NCBI GenBank assembly: GCA_002839995.1
Contig: PGZC01000006.1
Location: 69,804 to 133,803 of the forward strand
Length of the DNA stretch: 64,000 bases
DNA from: Gammaproteobacteria bacterium HGW-Gammaproteobacteria-4
Lineage (GTDB): Bacteria; Pseudomonadota; Gammaproteobacteria; Xanthomonadales; Xanthomonadaceae
Direction: 5' to 3'
Shown: one piece after another, positions 24,100-33,700 of the stretch
How the letters are laid out: each line of letters opens with the position of its first letter
Numbering within the stretch: the stretch's first letter is position 1
The notes under the pieces: generated by a model
Seen by the model: the letters and a program-made list of their open reading frames with translations, nothing else
Told to the model about the DNA's origin: nothing
Databases searched by the model: none
Position numbers and translations under genes: made by a program

Positions 24100-25085
24100 T
24101 GAGGATGTCGGCACGTTTGCGAATGCTGATGCTGGCCGCGTTGCTGGCCAGTACCGGGCTTGTGGCGGCCGAGAAGGCGCCCGATCCGGATGTGGTTCGT
24201 TTGCAGGGGCGCCTTGAGGCGATCGACGGCGATGCTGCGGCTACCGGCGCCGCCGGGCTGGAGCGTTTGCAGGCGCGGCAAGCCTTCGCGGCGTTTGCGG
24301 CGAGCAAGCCGAAGGCCAAGAATCGCGCACATCTGATGTTTGTCGCCGAGCAGCGTGCCGACATTGCCGAAACCGCGATCCGCGCCGCCGCCTTGCGCAC
24401 GCAGGTGCTCGCTCTGGAGCGCGAGCGCGACCAGATATTGCTGCAGGCCAGCCGACGCGACGCCGAACAGGCGCGGCAGGAGGCCGAGCGCTTGCGCTTG
24501 CAGAATCTGGCGCGCGTGGAAGAGACGCAGCGGGCGCAGTCCATGAGCGAACAGTCGGCGGCGGCGGCGCTGGCCGCGTTGGCCGAAGCCGAGCAATCGC
24601 GACAGTTGGCCAAGGCGCGGGGTTTGGAAGCGGATCTCGCCAAGCAGGAGGCCGAGCTCGCCTCCGCGGCGGCCGAGAGCCTGCGGCTGCAACTGGATTC
24701 GCTGACCGCGCGCCGTGATGCGCGTGGCGAGGTGATGACGCTTTCTGGCGACGTGTTCGCGCCGGGGCAGGCCGCGTTGCGTGCCGAAGCGCGCGCCAAC
24801 CTGGCGCGGGTGGTGGCGTTCGTACAGCGTGACGCCACCGCGTCGATACGCATCGAGGGGCATACCGATGATCGCGGCAGCGACAACCTCAATCAGGTGT
24901 TGTCGCAACGGCGCGCCGAGGCCGTGCGCAATGCGCTGATCGAGGAAGGCGTCGACGGCGCGCGTCTGCAGGCGGTGGGGCTGGGCGAAAACCAGCCGGT
25001 CGCGGACAACGCCACCGAGCAAGGCCGGGCGCGGAATCGGCGGGTTGACGTGGTGGTGTTGGTCGGGCCGCAAACATCGCGTTAA
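24099..25085 (+). CDS. OmpA-family peptidoglycan-binding protein with coiled coil
   Basis: A 328-residue envelope protein. An N-terminal signal segment (LMLAALLASTGLVAAEK) is followed by ~190 residues of Ala/Glu/Arg-rich coiled coil and a C-terminal OmpA-like domain: IRIEGHTDDRGSDNLN and LSQRRAEAV supply the diaminopimelate-binding Asp and Arg. Similar proteins join DUF4398 lipoproteins in operons of Xanthomonas relatives. The OmpA domain should bind peptidoglycan while the helical part reaches other envelope partners. The start overlaps the lipoprotein stop. Confidence 0.9.
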   Translation: MRMSARLRMLMLAALLASTGLVAAEKAPDPDVVRLQGRLEAIDGDAAATGAAGLERLQARQAFAAFAASKPKAKNRAHLMFVAEQRADIAETAIRAAALRTQVLALERERDQILLQASRRDAEQARQEAERLRLQNLARVEETQRAQSMSEQSAAAALAALAEAEQSRQLAKARGLEADLAKQEAELASAAAESLRLQLDSLTARRDARGEVMTLSGDVFAPGQAALRAEARANLARVVAFVQRDATASIRIEGHTDDRGSDNLNQVLSQRRAEAVRNALIEEGVDGARLQAVGLGENQPVADNATEQGRARNRRVDVVVLVGPQTSR

Positions 25086-25369
25086 AAATTCATGAAAAAC
25101 AAGCGCGTAGGCCGGCAGGGGTGAGAATCCGTCGGCGGTTTCGGGTATGGCGGAAGCAGAATTCGTCGTCGATACAACGGCTTGCCGATGCACTTGCGGC
25201 GGCGTTTTTGCCGGCGTAGTGTCGGGCTTGGCGGCACTTCCTCGCACAGCTCCCAGGATCGGCCCATGACGCTTTACCCCCATCGTCTGGAATTTGTCGT
25301 CTTGCCATTCGCGTTGCGCTCCCGCGTGCCGGGGGTGGCCGCCGCATTCAACAGAACCCCACACACGAC

Positions 25370-25398
25370 AACGCCCCGCTTCATCTGAACGGGGCGTT
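25370..25398. terminator. Hairpin between ompA-like gene and ydcH, possibly a terminator
   Basis: A 9-bp perfect stem AACGCCCCG/CGGGGCGTT around an 11-base loop. It has no U-tract, so rho-independent termination is doubtful. It lies 27 bp before the ydcH start and may instead protect or attenuate that transcript. The rest of the 340-bp gap (25086-25425) shows no gene. Confidence 0.5.
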
Positions 25399-25425
25399 CG
25401 TGTATCTGCCAGAAGGAGGTCACCG

Positions 25426-25647
25426 ATGTTCGAAGGTCAATCCACCGCCGATGTCGAGATACTGATGAGCAGTAATGTCGAGTTCCGCCGTCTCTACAAT
25501 CGGCACAGACAGCTCGACAAACAGGTGCTCGATGCGGAGTTGGGCGTGTTGCCGCTGGATGATGTCCGGCTGGCGCGCATGAAAAAGGAAAAGTTGCAGA
25601 CCAAGGATCGGTTGACGCAATGGGTTGCAGAGCACAGCGCCCATTGA
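25426..25647 (+). CDS. YdcH-family (DUF465) small protein
   Basis: A 73-residue helical protein matching the DUF465/YdcH pattern: FRRLYNRHRQLDKQV and LDDVRLARMKKEKLQTKDRL. The role is unknown; the fold is a helical hairpin or coiled coil. A nearly ideal ribosome site (AAGGAGGT) precedes the ATG at 25426. Codons upstream of this ATG are in frame but belong to the hairpin region. Confidence 0.88.
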   Translation: MFEGQSTADVEILMSSNVEFRRLYNRHRQLDKQVLDAELGVLPLDDVRLARMKKEKLQTKDRLTQWVAEHSAH

Positions 25648-25789
25648 ACGCGGTGCACGCAGCAATGCGGTGCCGCGGCGTGTAATCGGTCATCGTCCCG
25701 CTGTGGACGGCGGCGGCCATCCTCGTCGGCCGCTGCCGCCCGCAGCCTCTGCACCCCGTGGGCGAGCCGGTTGTGCGAGGCGCGTTGTA

Positions 25790-25858
25790 GTCGCGCACAG
25801 GGTGCGTTCCTGCCGGGGATGTTCGCTGTTTTTGTAGGAGCCCACCCTGTGGGCGACC
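25790..25858. repeat. Inverted pair of GTAG hairpin repeats (family A), copy 5, variant left arm
   Basis: The right arm (25833-25857) is standard. The left arm (25790-25814) reads GCGCA-CAGGG-TGCGC where most copies have GCCCA-CAGGG-TGGGC, a paired substitution that keeps the inner stem. The 310-bp gap 25648-25958 holds this repeat and the cystathionine beta-synthase promoter region. Confidence 0.88.
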
Positions 25859-25958
25859 AGCGGTGGTGCTCGCGCCGCCCACTGACGCTCCCTGCTAGAA
25901 TCCCCTTCCGCTCCGCACCCCCAGTCGTGTGCGGCCATTTGCGCGTGCCGAGACGAAC

Positions 25959-27329
25959 ATGACGGTCAATCACAGCGTTCTGGAACTCATTGGCAATACC
26001 CCCATGGTGAAGGCGCAGCATCTGGATACCGGATGTTGCGAATTGTTCTTCAAGCTGGAGGCTGCCAATCCGGGCGGATCGATCAAGGACCGGATTGGTC
26101 TGAAGATGATCGAAGCTGCCGAACAGGCGGGCCGGATCGCGCCGGGCGATACCCTGGTGGAAGGCACCGCCGGCAATACCGGCATCGGGCTGGCGCTGGT
26201 GGCGCAGCAAAAAGGCTACCGCCTGAAGCTGGTGGTGCCGGACAAGATGAGCCGCGAGAAGATTTTCAACCTCAAGGCGATGGGCGCCGAGGTGATCCTG
26301 ACCCGCTCGGACGTGGCCAAGGGCCATCCCGAGTATTACCAGGATCTGGCCGCGCGCATCGCCGAGGAGACACCGGGCGCGTACTTCATCAACCAGTTCG
26401 GCAATCCCGACAACCCGCGCGCGCACGAAGAAGATACCGGGCCGGAAATCTGGGCGCAGATGGAAGGGCAAATGGACGCCATCGTGTTCGGTTGCGGTTC
26501 CTCGGGCACGATGACCGGGCTGTCGCGTTTTTTCGCGCGGGTCGCGCCCGAGGTTGAACTGGTGCTGGCCGATCCGGTTGGATCGATCCTCGCGCAATAC
26601 ATCAACGAGGGAACGTTGTCGGACAAGTCCGGTTCGTGGCTGGTGGAGGGGATCGGCGAGGATTTTCTGCCGTCGATCTCGGATTTCAGTCGTGTCAAGA
26701 AAGCCTACGCAGTGAGCGACAAGGAGAGCTTCCTCACCGGCCGCGAGTTGCTCGCGCGCGAAGGCATTCTTGGTGGCTCCTCCACCGGCACCCTGGTCGC
26801 CGCGGCGCTGCGCTATTGTCGCGAACAGACCAGCCCCAAGCGGGTGGTAGTGTTCGTCTGCGATACCGGCAACAAGTACCTGTCGAAGATGTACAACGAT
26901 TACTGGATGCTCGACAACGGCTTCATCGCCCGTGAGCAGTTCGGCGATCTGCGCGACCTGATCGTGCGCCCCTACGCGCAGCGCGATACCGTGGTGATCG
27001 GCCCTGGCGACCTGCTGACCACCGCCTACCAGCGCATGAAGCTGTACGACGTGAGCCAGTTGCCGGTGATGGATGGCGAACACATCGTCGGCATTCTCGA
27101 CGAAAGCGATTTGCTGTTGCATGTGTTCGATGACGAGAAACGCTTTCTCGATCCCGTGTCCACCGCGATGGTGACCCGTTTGCAGAACCTCGACGTGAAG
27201 TCGTCGATCGACACGCTGTTGCCGATCTTCGATCGTGGGCATGTCGCCATCGTGACCGAAGGCGAGCGTTTCCTCGGCCTGATCACCCGCATCGACCTGC
27301 TCAATTATCTGCGGCGGCGGGTGCAGTGA
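25959..27329 (+). CDS. Cystathionine beta-synthase
   Basis: A PLP enzyme that condenses serine with homocysteine to cystathionine. The catalytic part (~1-320) shows NPGGSIKDRI with the PLP lysine at 43, TAGNTGIG (70-75) and CGSSGTMTG; it ends in two CBS domains (~330-456; VGILDESDLL, LGLITRIDLL) that usually bind adenosyl ligands and regulate activity. No haem-binding N-terminal extension is present. A stand-alone cysteine synthase would lack the CBS pair. The ATG at 25959 begins the conserved fold; an ATG 10 codons upstream is possible. The next gene overlaps by 4 bp, and the partner transsulfuration enzyme lies at 29544. Confidence 0.92.
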   Translation: MTVNHSVLELIGNTPMVKAQHLDTGCCELFFKLEAANPGGSIKDRIGLKMIEAAEQAGRIAPGDTLVEGTAGNTGIGLALVAQQKGYRLKLVVPDKMSREKIFNLKAMGAEVILTRSDVAKGHPEYYQDLAARIAEETPGAYFINQFGNPDNPRAHEEDTGPEIWAQMEGQMDAIVFGCGSSGTMTGLSRFFARVAPEVELVLADPVGSILAQYINEGTLSDKSGSWLVEGIGEDFLPSISDFSRVKKAYAVSDKESFLTGRELLAREGILGGSSTGTLVAAALRYCREQTSPKRVVVFVCDTGNKYLSKMYNDYWMLDNGFIAREQFGDLRDLIVRPYAQRDTVVIGPGDLLTTAYQRMKLYDVSQLPVMDGEHIVGILDESDLLLHVFDDEKRFLDPVSTAMVTRLQNLDVKSSIDTLLPIFDRGHVAIVTEGERFLGLITRIDLLNYLRRRVQ

Positions 27330-27919
27330 GCGATACGCAGGCCGCCATCGTTGCGGACGATTTTGCCCCGGTGCTGCGGGTCGTTGATGTGTTGTCGCCT
27401 GCGCTGTGTGCCAGAGTGCTGCGCTATTACCACGAGCAGTGCGGTGATGGCCAGCCTTCAGGGGTGCTCGAATACCGCGATGGCAAGCCGGAATTTCAGA
27501 TCAACCCGGATGTGAAGATGCGTCGGGAGGCGGTGATCGCCGACCCCGCGCTTGAGCGCGAACTCCACCAGCAGATCGAAGCCAACGTGCTGCCACAGAT
27601 TTACCGGGCATTCCATTACCCGGTGCAGCAGCGCGAGCACTTCAAGATCATCAGCTACGAGGCCGGCAATGGATACTTCCGCGCCCATCGCGACAATGAA
27701 ACGCCCGATGTGGCCTATCGCCGCTTTGCCATGACGCTCAATCTCAACACCGGCGAATACAGCGGCGGCCAGTTGCGCTTTCCCGAGTTCGGCGAGCGCC
27801 TGTATTCGGCCCCGGCCGGTGGCGCGCTGGTGTTTTCGTGCTCGTTGTTGCACGAGGTGGTGCCGATCACCCGCGGGCGGCGGGTGGCGATGACCTCGTT
27901 CTTTTTCGGCCAGCGCTGA
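27326..27919 (+). CDS. 2-oxoglutarate/Fe(II)-dependent oxygenase, prolyl-hydroxylase type
   Basis: A 197-residue member of the 2OG-Fe(II) oxygenase superfamily. The iron ligands are visible as HRD in FRAHRDNE (near 120) and a distal His in LLHEVVPITRGRR, with the 2OG-binding Arg following. LNTGEYSGGQLRFPEFG is typical of P4H-like enzymes that hydroxylate peptidyl residues. The GTG start overlaps the cystathionine beta-synthase stop by 4 bp (GTGA), so it is translated from the same mRNA. The substrate is unknown. Confidence 0.88.
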   Translation: MSDTQAAIVADDFAPVLRVVDVLSPALCARVLRYYHEQCGDGQPSGVLEYRDGKPEFQINPDVKMRREAVIADPALERELHQQIEANVLPQIYRAFHYPVQQREHFKIISYEAGNGYFRAHRDNETPDVAYRRFAMTLNLNTGEYSGGQLRFPEFGERLYSAPAGGALVFSCSLLHEVVPITRGRRVAMTSFFFGQR

Positions 27920-27940
27920 AAGTCCTTCAGCTACGATGCA

Positions 27941-29101
27941 CTACCCCAGCGCGGCGTGAAGTTCGTCCGCACCTGTGCGCGCCAGTGCGTCTCGCGCCCA
28001 GGCCATCCCGCGTGCGATCTCGTCCGCAAACCGGCGCTTCGCGGTGTCGATTTCATGGCGGCGGGTGTCGGCATCAAAGCGCTGCGCGGGGTCCTTGGCA
28101 TAGCGTGCCAACAGCTCCGCGCAACGCTGTGGCGCCAGCGCAACCGGGTCCGCTGCGTACCCGATATGTTGCGCCAGAGTGAACAAATGCGATCGCGGAT
28201 CGGCCAGAAAATCGTCGAAATCGATCGCCAGCAGCCGTCCCGCCAACGCACGCTCGGCGCGCAGCGCACGCCATTGCAACTGCTGCACCAGCCACGACAT
28301 CGCCAGCAGTTGCGCGTCATCAAGTGCATGGATGCGCAGCGCGCCCTCGCCGGTCAATCGGTGCCAGGCAGCGATGCGCACCGGAGCCTGCTGGCGCATG
28401 CCATGGCGCAGGGCCGGGTCGCGCAACATGATCGCCAGCCACGGTCGCAGTTTCATCGACAACCCGATTGCCCGCGACTGCGGCAATCGCGACAGCAGCT
28501 CCGGCCCGAGCAAGGCCACCACACTGGTAGGTTTGACCAGAATGCTGCGGGTATCCGCGAAGCCGCGCCGCAACACGTTCAGCGTCAGCGCCAGGTCGCG
28601 GTCGAACGCGTCCTGACTCACGCGCCCGAGCGGTGAGCTGGGTTCGGTCGAGCGCATCGCCAGTTCCAGCAGCGGCAGCGGCTCGCGCAAGCCCAGCAGC
28701 CCCGGCAGCACATCGAGCAGACGGCTGATCAGGGTGGAGCCGCAATGGCCGACATGGAACAGCCAGTGCAGCGGTGGCTGCTCGGCATGCGCGTTGGACA
28801 GGGCTTGCTCGATGTCGGCAAGAGTCGTGTCCAGGCCGCGAACCGGGCGGTGGGCCAATGCACGTTCATCGAGGAATGCAGCGCGCAGGTAGTCGGCCGC
28901 AGTGAACTCGAACACCTTGGACGCCCCGGTATGAAAGTCGATATGCAACACCGGCCACGCCGCGCTGCTGGCGAAGCCCGGCGGCAGCGGTGATGTGTGC
29001 GGGTGCGGGTGTGGCGGTTGCGGCATCATGCGGCTCGGTAGCGCGGGCAAGGCTATAATCGCACGCTCTGGTTGTTGCGGTGCCTGCACGGCAACGGCCA
29101 T
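27941..29101 (-). CDS. Putative sulfotransferase-family protein
   Basis: A 386-residue protein with a P-loop like that of PAPS sulfotransferases (HVGHCGSTLISRLL near 117-130) and a second segment (SILVKPTSVVALLGPELL) where the 3'-phosphate site is expected. The C-terminal ~150 residues are helical. No signal peptide is seen. The start is uncertain: ATG at 29101 has only a weak CAGG upstream, and tandem ATGs at 29029/29026 would remove a Pro-rich leader. It is transcribed convergently with the 2OG oxygenase. Sulfonation of a metabolite or glycan is inferred from fold only. Confidence 0.65.
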   Translation of the reverse strand: MAVAVQAPQQPERAIIALPALPSRMMPQPPHPHPHTSPLPPGFASSAAWPVLHIDFHTGASKVFEFTAADYLRAAFLDERALAHRPVRGLDTTLADIEQALSNAHAEQPPLHWLFHVGHCGSTLISRLLDVLPGLLGLREPLPLLELAMRSTEPSSPLGRVSQDAFDRDLALTLNVLRRGFADTRSILVKPTSVVALLGPELLSRLPQSRAIGLSMKLRPWLAIMLRDPALRHGMRQQAPVRIAAWHRLTGEGALRIHALDDAQLLAMSWLVQQLQWRALRAERALAGRLLAIDFDDFLADPRSHLFTLAQHIGYAADPVALAPQRCAELLARYAKDPAQRFDADTRRHEIDTAKRRFADEIARGMAWARDALARTGADELHAALG

Positions 29102-29167
29102 GACCTGCTGCCGCGGCGGGTGGCGTAGAATCCGGTTCGGTGCAAACGGTGGTCAAAGGAGTTTTGG

Positions 29168-29359
29168 GATGGGCGCGTCGCGAAGATCGTTTACTGGCAG
29201 GGCGAGCGCTTCTGGCTGGGGCGTTTGCTGGATCACCCGGAAATCATGAGCCAGGGCGAAACCGTTGCGGAACTCGAAGAGAACCTGCGCGATGCATGGC
29301 GCGAATTGGTGCTGGAGGACGTGCCGGGCACCTACACGATCAAGGATATCGCGGTGTGA
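29168..29359 (+). pseudogene. HicB-like antitoxin ORF without usable start (probable frameshift)
   Basis: The frame 29168-29359 encodes a HicB-type sequence: KIVYWQGERFWLGRLLDH, then SQGETVAELEENLRDAW and DVPGTYTIKDIAV to the stop. It contains no ATG, GTG or TTG upstream of the domain, back to an in-frame TAG near 29127. A well-placed start does exist one base out of frame: GGAG at 29158-29161, ATG at 29169. One extra base within about 10 codons of that ATG would join it to the domain. So either a single-base loss has inactivated the gene or the sequence has an error. No hicA partner was recognised next to it. Confidence 0.65.
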
Positions 29360-29408
29360 AGCGCGATGAGGCCGTAACACGTTGTGTTTCTGGACGAAAT
29401 CTGCACAG

Positions 29409-29474
29409 CGGTCGCGCACAGGGTGCGCTCCTACAGGCAAGTGGTGTTGTAGGAGCCCACCCTGTGGGCGACCG
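29409..29474. repeat. Inverted pair of GTAG hairpin repeats (family A), copy 6, variant left arm
   Basis: Arms 29409-29435 and 29448-29474. As in copy 5 the left arm carries the compensated GCGCA/TGCGC stem while the right arm is standard. The spacer is only 12 bp, the shortest seen. Confidence 0.9.
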
Positions 29475-29543
29475 TAACGTCACTTCGTGCTTCGCGACAT
29501 ATCCGGCGCTTGGCCACATCCGCAAATACCTGGGCATCACACC

Positions 29544-30704
29544 ATGAGCAATAAATCCAAACTCGGCTTCGGCACCCGCGCCATCCACGCCGGGCAATCA
29601 CCCGATCCCAGCACCGGCGCGGTGATGACGCCGATCTACGCCACCTCGACCTACGCGCAGCAGAGCCCAGGCGTGCATCAGGGGTTCGAATACTCGCGCA
29701 GCCACAATCCCACGCGCTTCGCCTACGAGCGTTGCGTGGCGTCGCTGGAAGGCGGCAGCCACGGCTATGCCTTCGCTTCGGGCCTGGCCGCCACCGCGAC
29801 CGTACTCGACGCGCTCGACAGCGGCAGCCATGTGATCTGCATGGACGACGTCTACGGCGGCACTTACCGATTGTTCGAACGCGTGCGGCGGCGTTCGGCT
29901 GGGCTCGATTTCAGTTTCGTCGATCTGGGCGACATGGCGGCGCTGGAAGCGGCAGTGCGGCCCAACACGCGACTGATCTGGTGCGAAACGCCGACCAACC
30001 CGCTGCTGAAGATCGTCGATATCGCGCGCCTTGCCGAGTATGCGCGCAAGCGCGGCATTCGCCTGGCGGTGGACAACACCTTCAGCTCACCGGCGCTGCA
30101 ACGGCCGCTCGAACACGGCGCGCATCTGGTGATGCACTCGGCGACCAAGTACATCAACGGCCATTCCGACATCGTCGGTGGCTTGCTGGTGGTCGGCGAT
30201 GATGCCGAACTGGCTGAGCAGATCACGTTTCTGCAAAACGCGGTGGGCGGCATCCAGGGCCCGTTCGACAGCTTCCTCGCGCTGCGTGGGCTCAAGACCC
30301 TGCACCTGCGCATGAAGGCGCACTGCGCCAACGCACTGGAACTGGCGCAGTGGCTGGAGCGGCATCCGGCGGTGGAGCGGGTGGCCTATCCCGGCCTTGC
30401 ATCGCATCCGCAACACGAGCTCGCCAGGCGGCAGATGGATGGCTTCGGCGGCATGGTCAGCGTCTGGCTCAAGGGCGGGCTGCCTGAGGCGCGCCGCTTC
30501 ATGGAACGCACCGAATTGTTCGCTTGCGCCGAATCCCTCGGCGGCGTGGAGAGCCTGGTCAACCATCCGGCGATCATGACCCATGCCTCGGTGCCGGCGG
30601 AAACCCGCGCCAAGCTCGGCATCACCGACAACCTGGTGCGCCTGAGCGTGGGTGTGGAAGACGTCGCCGACCTGCGCGCCGAGCTGGAAGCCGCGCTGGC
30701 GTGA
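29544..30704 (+). CDS. Cystathionine gamma-synthase/gamma-lyase-family PLP enzyme
   Basis: A 386-residue Cys/Met metabolism PLP enzyme. The PLP lysine is Lys202 in SATKYINGHSD; YSRSHNPTR near 50-58, FASGLAAT and ESLGGVESL are family signatures. With cystathionine beta-synthase 2 kb upstream it would complete transsulfuration from homocysteine to cysteine as gamma-lyase, though gamma-synthase (MetB) activity cannot be excluded by eye. The start at 29544 lacks a strong ribosome site; it gives the expected N-terminus. It is separated from the upstream genes by a family A repeat. Confidence 0.9.
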   Translation: MSNKSKLGFGTRAIHAGQSPDPSTGAVMTPIYATSTYAQQSPGVHQGFEYSRSHNPTRFAYERCVASLEGGSHGYAFASGLAATATVLDALDSGSHVICMDDVYGGTYRLFERVRRRSAGLDFSFVDLGDMAALEAAVRPNTRLIWCETPTNPLLKIVDIARLAEYARKRGIRLAVDNTFSSPALQRPLEHGAHLVMHSATKYINGHSDIVGGLLVVGDDAELAEQITFLQNAVGGIQGPFDSFLALRGLKTLHLRMKAHCANALELAQWLERHPAVERVAYPGLASHPQHELARRQMDGFGGMVSVWLKGGLPEARRFMERTELFACAESLGGVESLVNHPAIMTHASVPAETRAKLGITDNLVRLSVGVEDVADLRAELEAALA

Positions 30705-30750
30705 CCCGCTCGCGTTGAAACGCAGCCGATAGAACGTAGACTTGGCGGTT

Positions 30751-33700
30751 ATGGCCCAGAAAAGAATCCGTCGGCGCGTTGCAGCCGAAGCCGAGAGCAC
30801 CGGCATCCTGATCCTCGGGATGCATCGCAGCGGCACTTCGGCGCTGACCCGCGTCGTCAATCTGCTTGGCGCAGCACTCGGCGAACGACTGATGCCGGCG
30901 GGCAAGGGCAACGAGTCGGGCCACTGGGAAAGCCTGGCGGTATACGAAGCGCACGAAAAATTGCTGACGGCGCTGGGTCGGCGCTGGGACGATTTTCGCG
31001 AGATGCCGGTGGACTGGATCGCGCATCCACAAGCGCAGTCCTGCGCCAAATCGATTCGCCGCTTTGTTGCCGATGAGCTGGCCGGACACGCGTTGTGGGC
31101 AGTGAAGGAACCGCGCCTGTGCCGGTTGTTGCCGCTATGGCCGCAGGCGCTCGATGGTCTGAAGGTGCGCCTCACCGCAGTGATCATGGTGCGCAATCCG
31201 CTGGAAGTGGCGGCATCGCTGGCGCGGCGCGATGGCATGGCCTACGGTCACGCCTACCTGCTATGGGCGCAACACCTGCTGGAAGCCGAGCGCGCCACGC
31301 GCGATATGCCGCGCATGATCGTGCAATACGACGATTTGCTGCGCGATTGGCGCGGCGTCGTCGTGTCGATGGCCGAACAGTTGGGTTACACATGGCCGCG
31401 ACCGGTTGACGATGCACAGAGCGAGATCGACGCGTTCCTGTCGCCGCAGTTGCGTCATCACGATGCAGCGCAGCATCCGGGTGATGTGGACGACGTATTG
31501 CCGGTGCTGGTGCAGCGCTTGTTCGACGCCAGCCGCAAGGCCAGTGGCGATACGACTGCCTGGAGCGAACTGGTCGCTTTGGCGGCGGAAGTCGAGCGGG
31601 CGGCAGCGTTGTATGGCCCGTGTCTTGACGAGCTGACGATCGGGCAGCAGCAGAAGGAGGCACGCGCACTCGCCGCCGAAGCGGTGGTGGTGCAGGGGCT
31701 GATCAAGCCGCACCTGCTGGCCGAGCAAAACGTGTTGATACGGGACGCGCAGGCGCAAAGCCACGCGACCTTTGCCAAGGCCGAACAAAGTGGTGAAGTG
31801 TTGGTCGAGCTGGTGCGTCAGGTAGAAGCGCAACGTCGCGAAGCGGGTGCGAATGCGCAGCGGCTGGCGGAAGCGCTGGCGGCGCAGGCGCAGCTGCAAG
31901 CGCAGCATGAAGCGCAGCTTGCCGCAGCCAACCAGCAGCGTGAAGCACACGTCGCCGCATTGAATCAGCAACTGGGCGATGCCAATGTCCGGATCGAGCA
32001 ACGCGACCAGCGGATCATCGCGCTGATTCAGGAGCAGGCGTCCGCGGTCGCCGCGGCTGAGCGGGTGCAGGGTGAGCTGCGCGCGACCATCGCGCAACAA
32101 ACCGCTCGCACCGAGGGGTTGGCCCAGACCAGCGATGCCCTGCGCGTCGCCTTGCATCAGGCATCGACGCGCACCCAGGATTTCGAGCAGCGTCTGCACG
32201 CAGCACAGGCGCAACTGAACGACGTGCTGCAATCCAGCAGCTGGCGCGTCACCGCGCCGCTGCGCGCAATGCGGCGTTTGTTTTTGCGCAAGAACCCGCG
32301 GCAGCGCGCGCTGCCGGCGCATACCTCGTTGCGGCAGCGAACCGGCGCGATGGCAGAGCGCGCGTATCGCAGCATCCCGCTCTCGGGCAAGCGCAAACGT
32401 GCCCTGAAGGGCTGGCTGTTTCGTTTGACCGGCCCATTGTTCGCCAACACCGCACCGTATCGCCGCTGGCAGGCAAACGCGCGTACGCATGCGCAGGATG
32501 GTCCCGTTCCCGTGCCGGCGCCGCATCCGGTGGCGAGTCGCTCCGCACCGGAAAACGCGCCCGCAGCGACCTCCGATCAGCCGGTGCAGAGGGCGTTGTG
32601 GCGCGCCGATGGCGAGCGCGAATGGCTGGACTATCGCGCTGTGCGCGATCGCATTCAAGCCGCGTGCGCGCAACAACAGAGCGGCAAACGCGCCAAGCCG
32701 TATCCGCTGATCTCGTTCGCACAGCACCGCCTCGGTGATGCTGCGGCCGGCATCGAACTGCCGCCGGTGCCGGAGGCGCCCGAAGTGACGATATTGATTC
32801 CGGCCTACAACCATCTTGTCACTACGCTCGAATGCCTTGCGTCAATTGCCGCGCATGCGGATGCCGCTGGGCCGTCGTTCGAAGTGCTGGTAGCGAACGA
32901 TTGCTCCAGCGATGAAACCGCGCCGGTACTGGCACGGATTGCCCATCTGCGGCTGGTCAATCAGCCCGAGAACCTGGGTTTTTTGCGCAACTGCAATGTT
33001 GCCGCACAGCAGGCACGCGGGCGGCTGCTGGTGTTGCTCAACAACGATGTGCAGGTCACCAAGGGCTGGTTGGCCGCATTGGTCGACTGCCTGCAATCGA
33101 GCCCGGACATCGGTGCGGTAGGCCCGCGCATCGTCTATCCCAGTGGTTGGTTGCAGGAAGCGGGCACCCGTCTATTGCGCGATGGCAGCTCGGAAATGAT
33201 CGGCCTCAACGATCTTCCCGATCTGCCGCGTTACCGCTTCAATCGCGACGTCGACTATTGCAGCGGCGCCTGCCTTGCGCTGCGCAGCGACGATTTTCGT
33301 CGCATGGGCGGGTTTGACGAGGCGTTCGCGCCGGCCTATTGCGAAGACTCCGATCTGTGCCTGCGTCTGCGCGCCGACGGCAAGCGGGTGGTCTACTGCG
33401 CGAACGCCACGGTCGTCCACCACCTGAGCACCACGTCCGATGCCATTCCGGGCGATTACAAGTTGCGCTGCATCGCACGCAATTTGCGCACCTTCGGCAA
33501 ACGCTGGCAGACGGATATCGATCGCCTCGACGACGTACGTACCATTGCCCTGTATCTGCCGCAGTTCCATCCGATCCCGGAGAACGATCGCTGGTGGGGG
33601 CCGGGTTTCACCGAGTGGACGAATGTCGCCAAGGCGCGGCCCAATTTCGTTGGGCACGATCAGCCGCGGGTGCCCGCCGATCTTGGTTACTATGACCTGC

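Noticed and set aside
29041-29065. TATAAT box on the plus strand as promoter of the hicB-like frame
   Set aside because: A good -10 hexamer at 29054-29059 but no convincing -35 at 16-18 bp; left unannotated.
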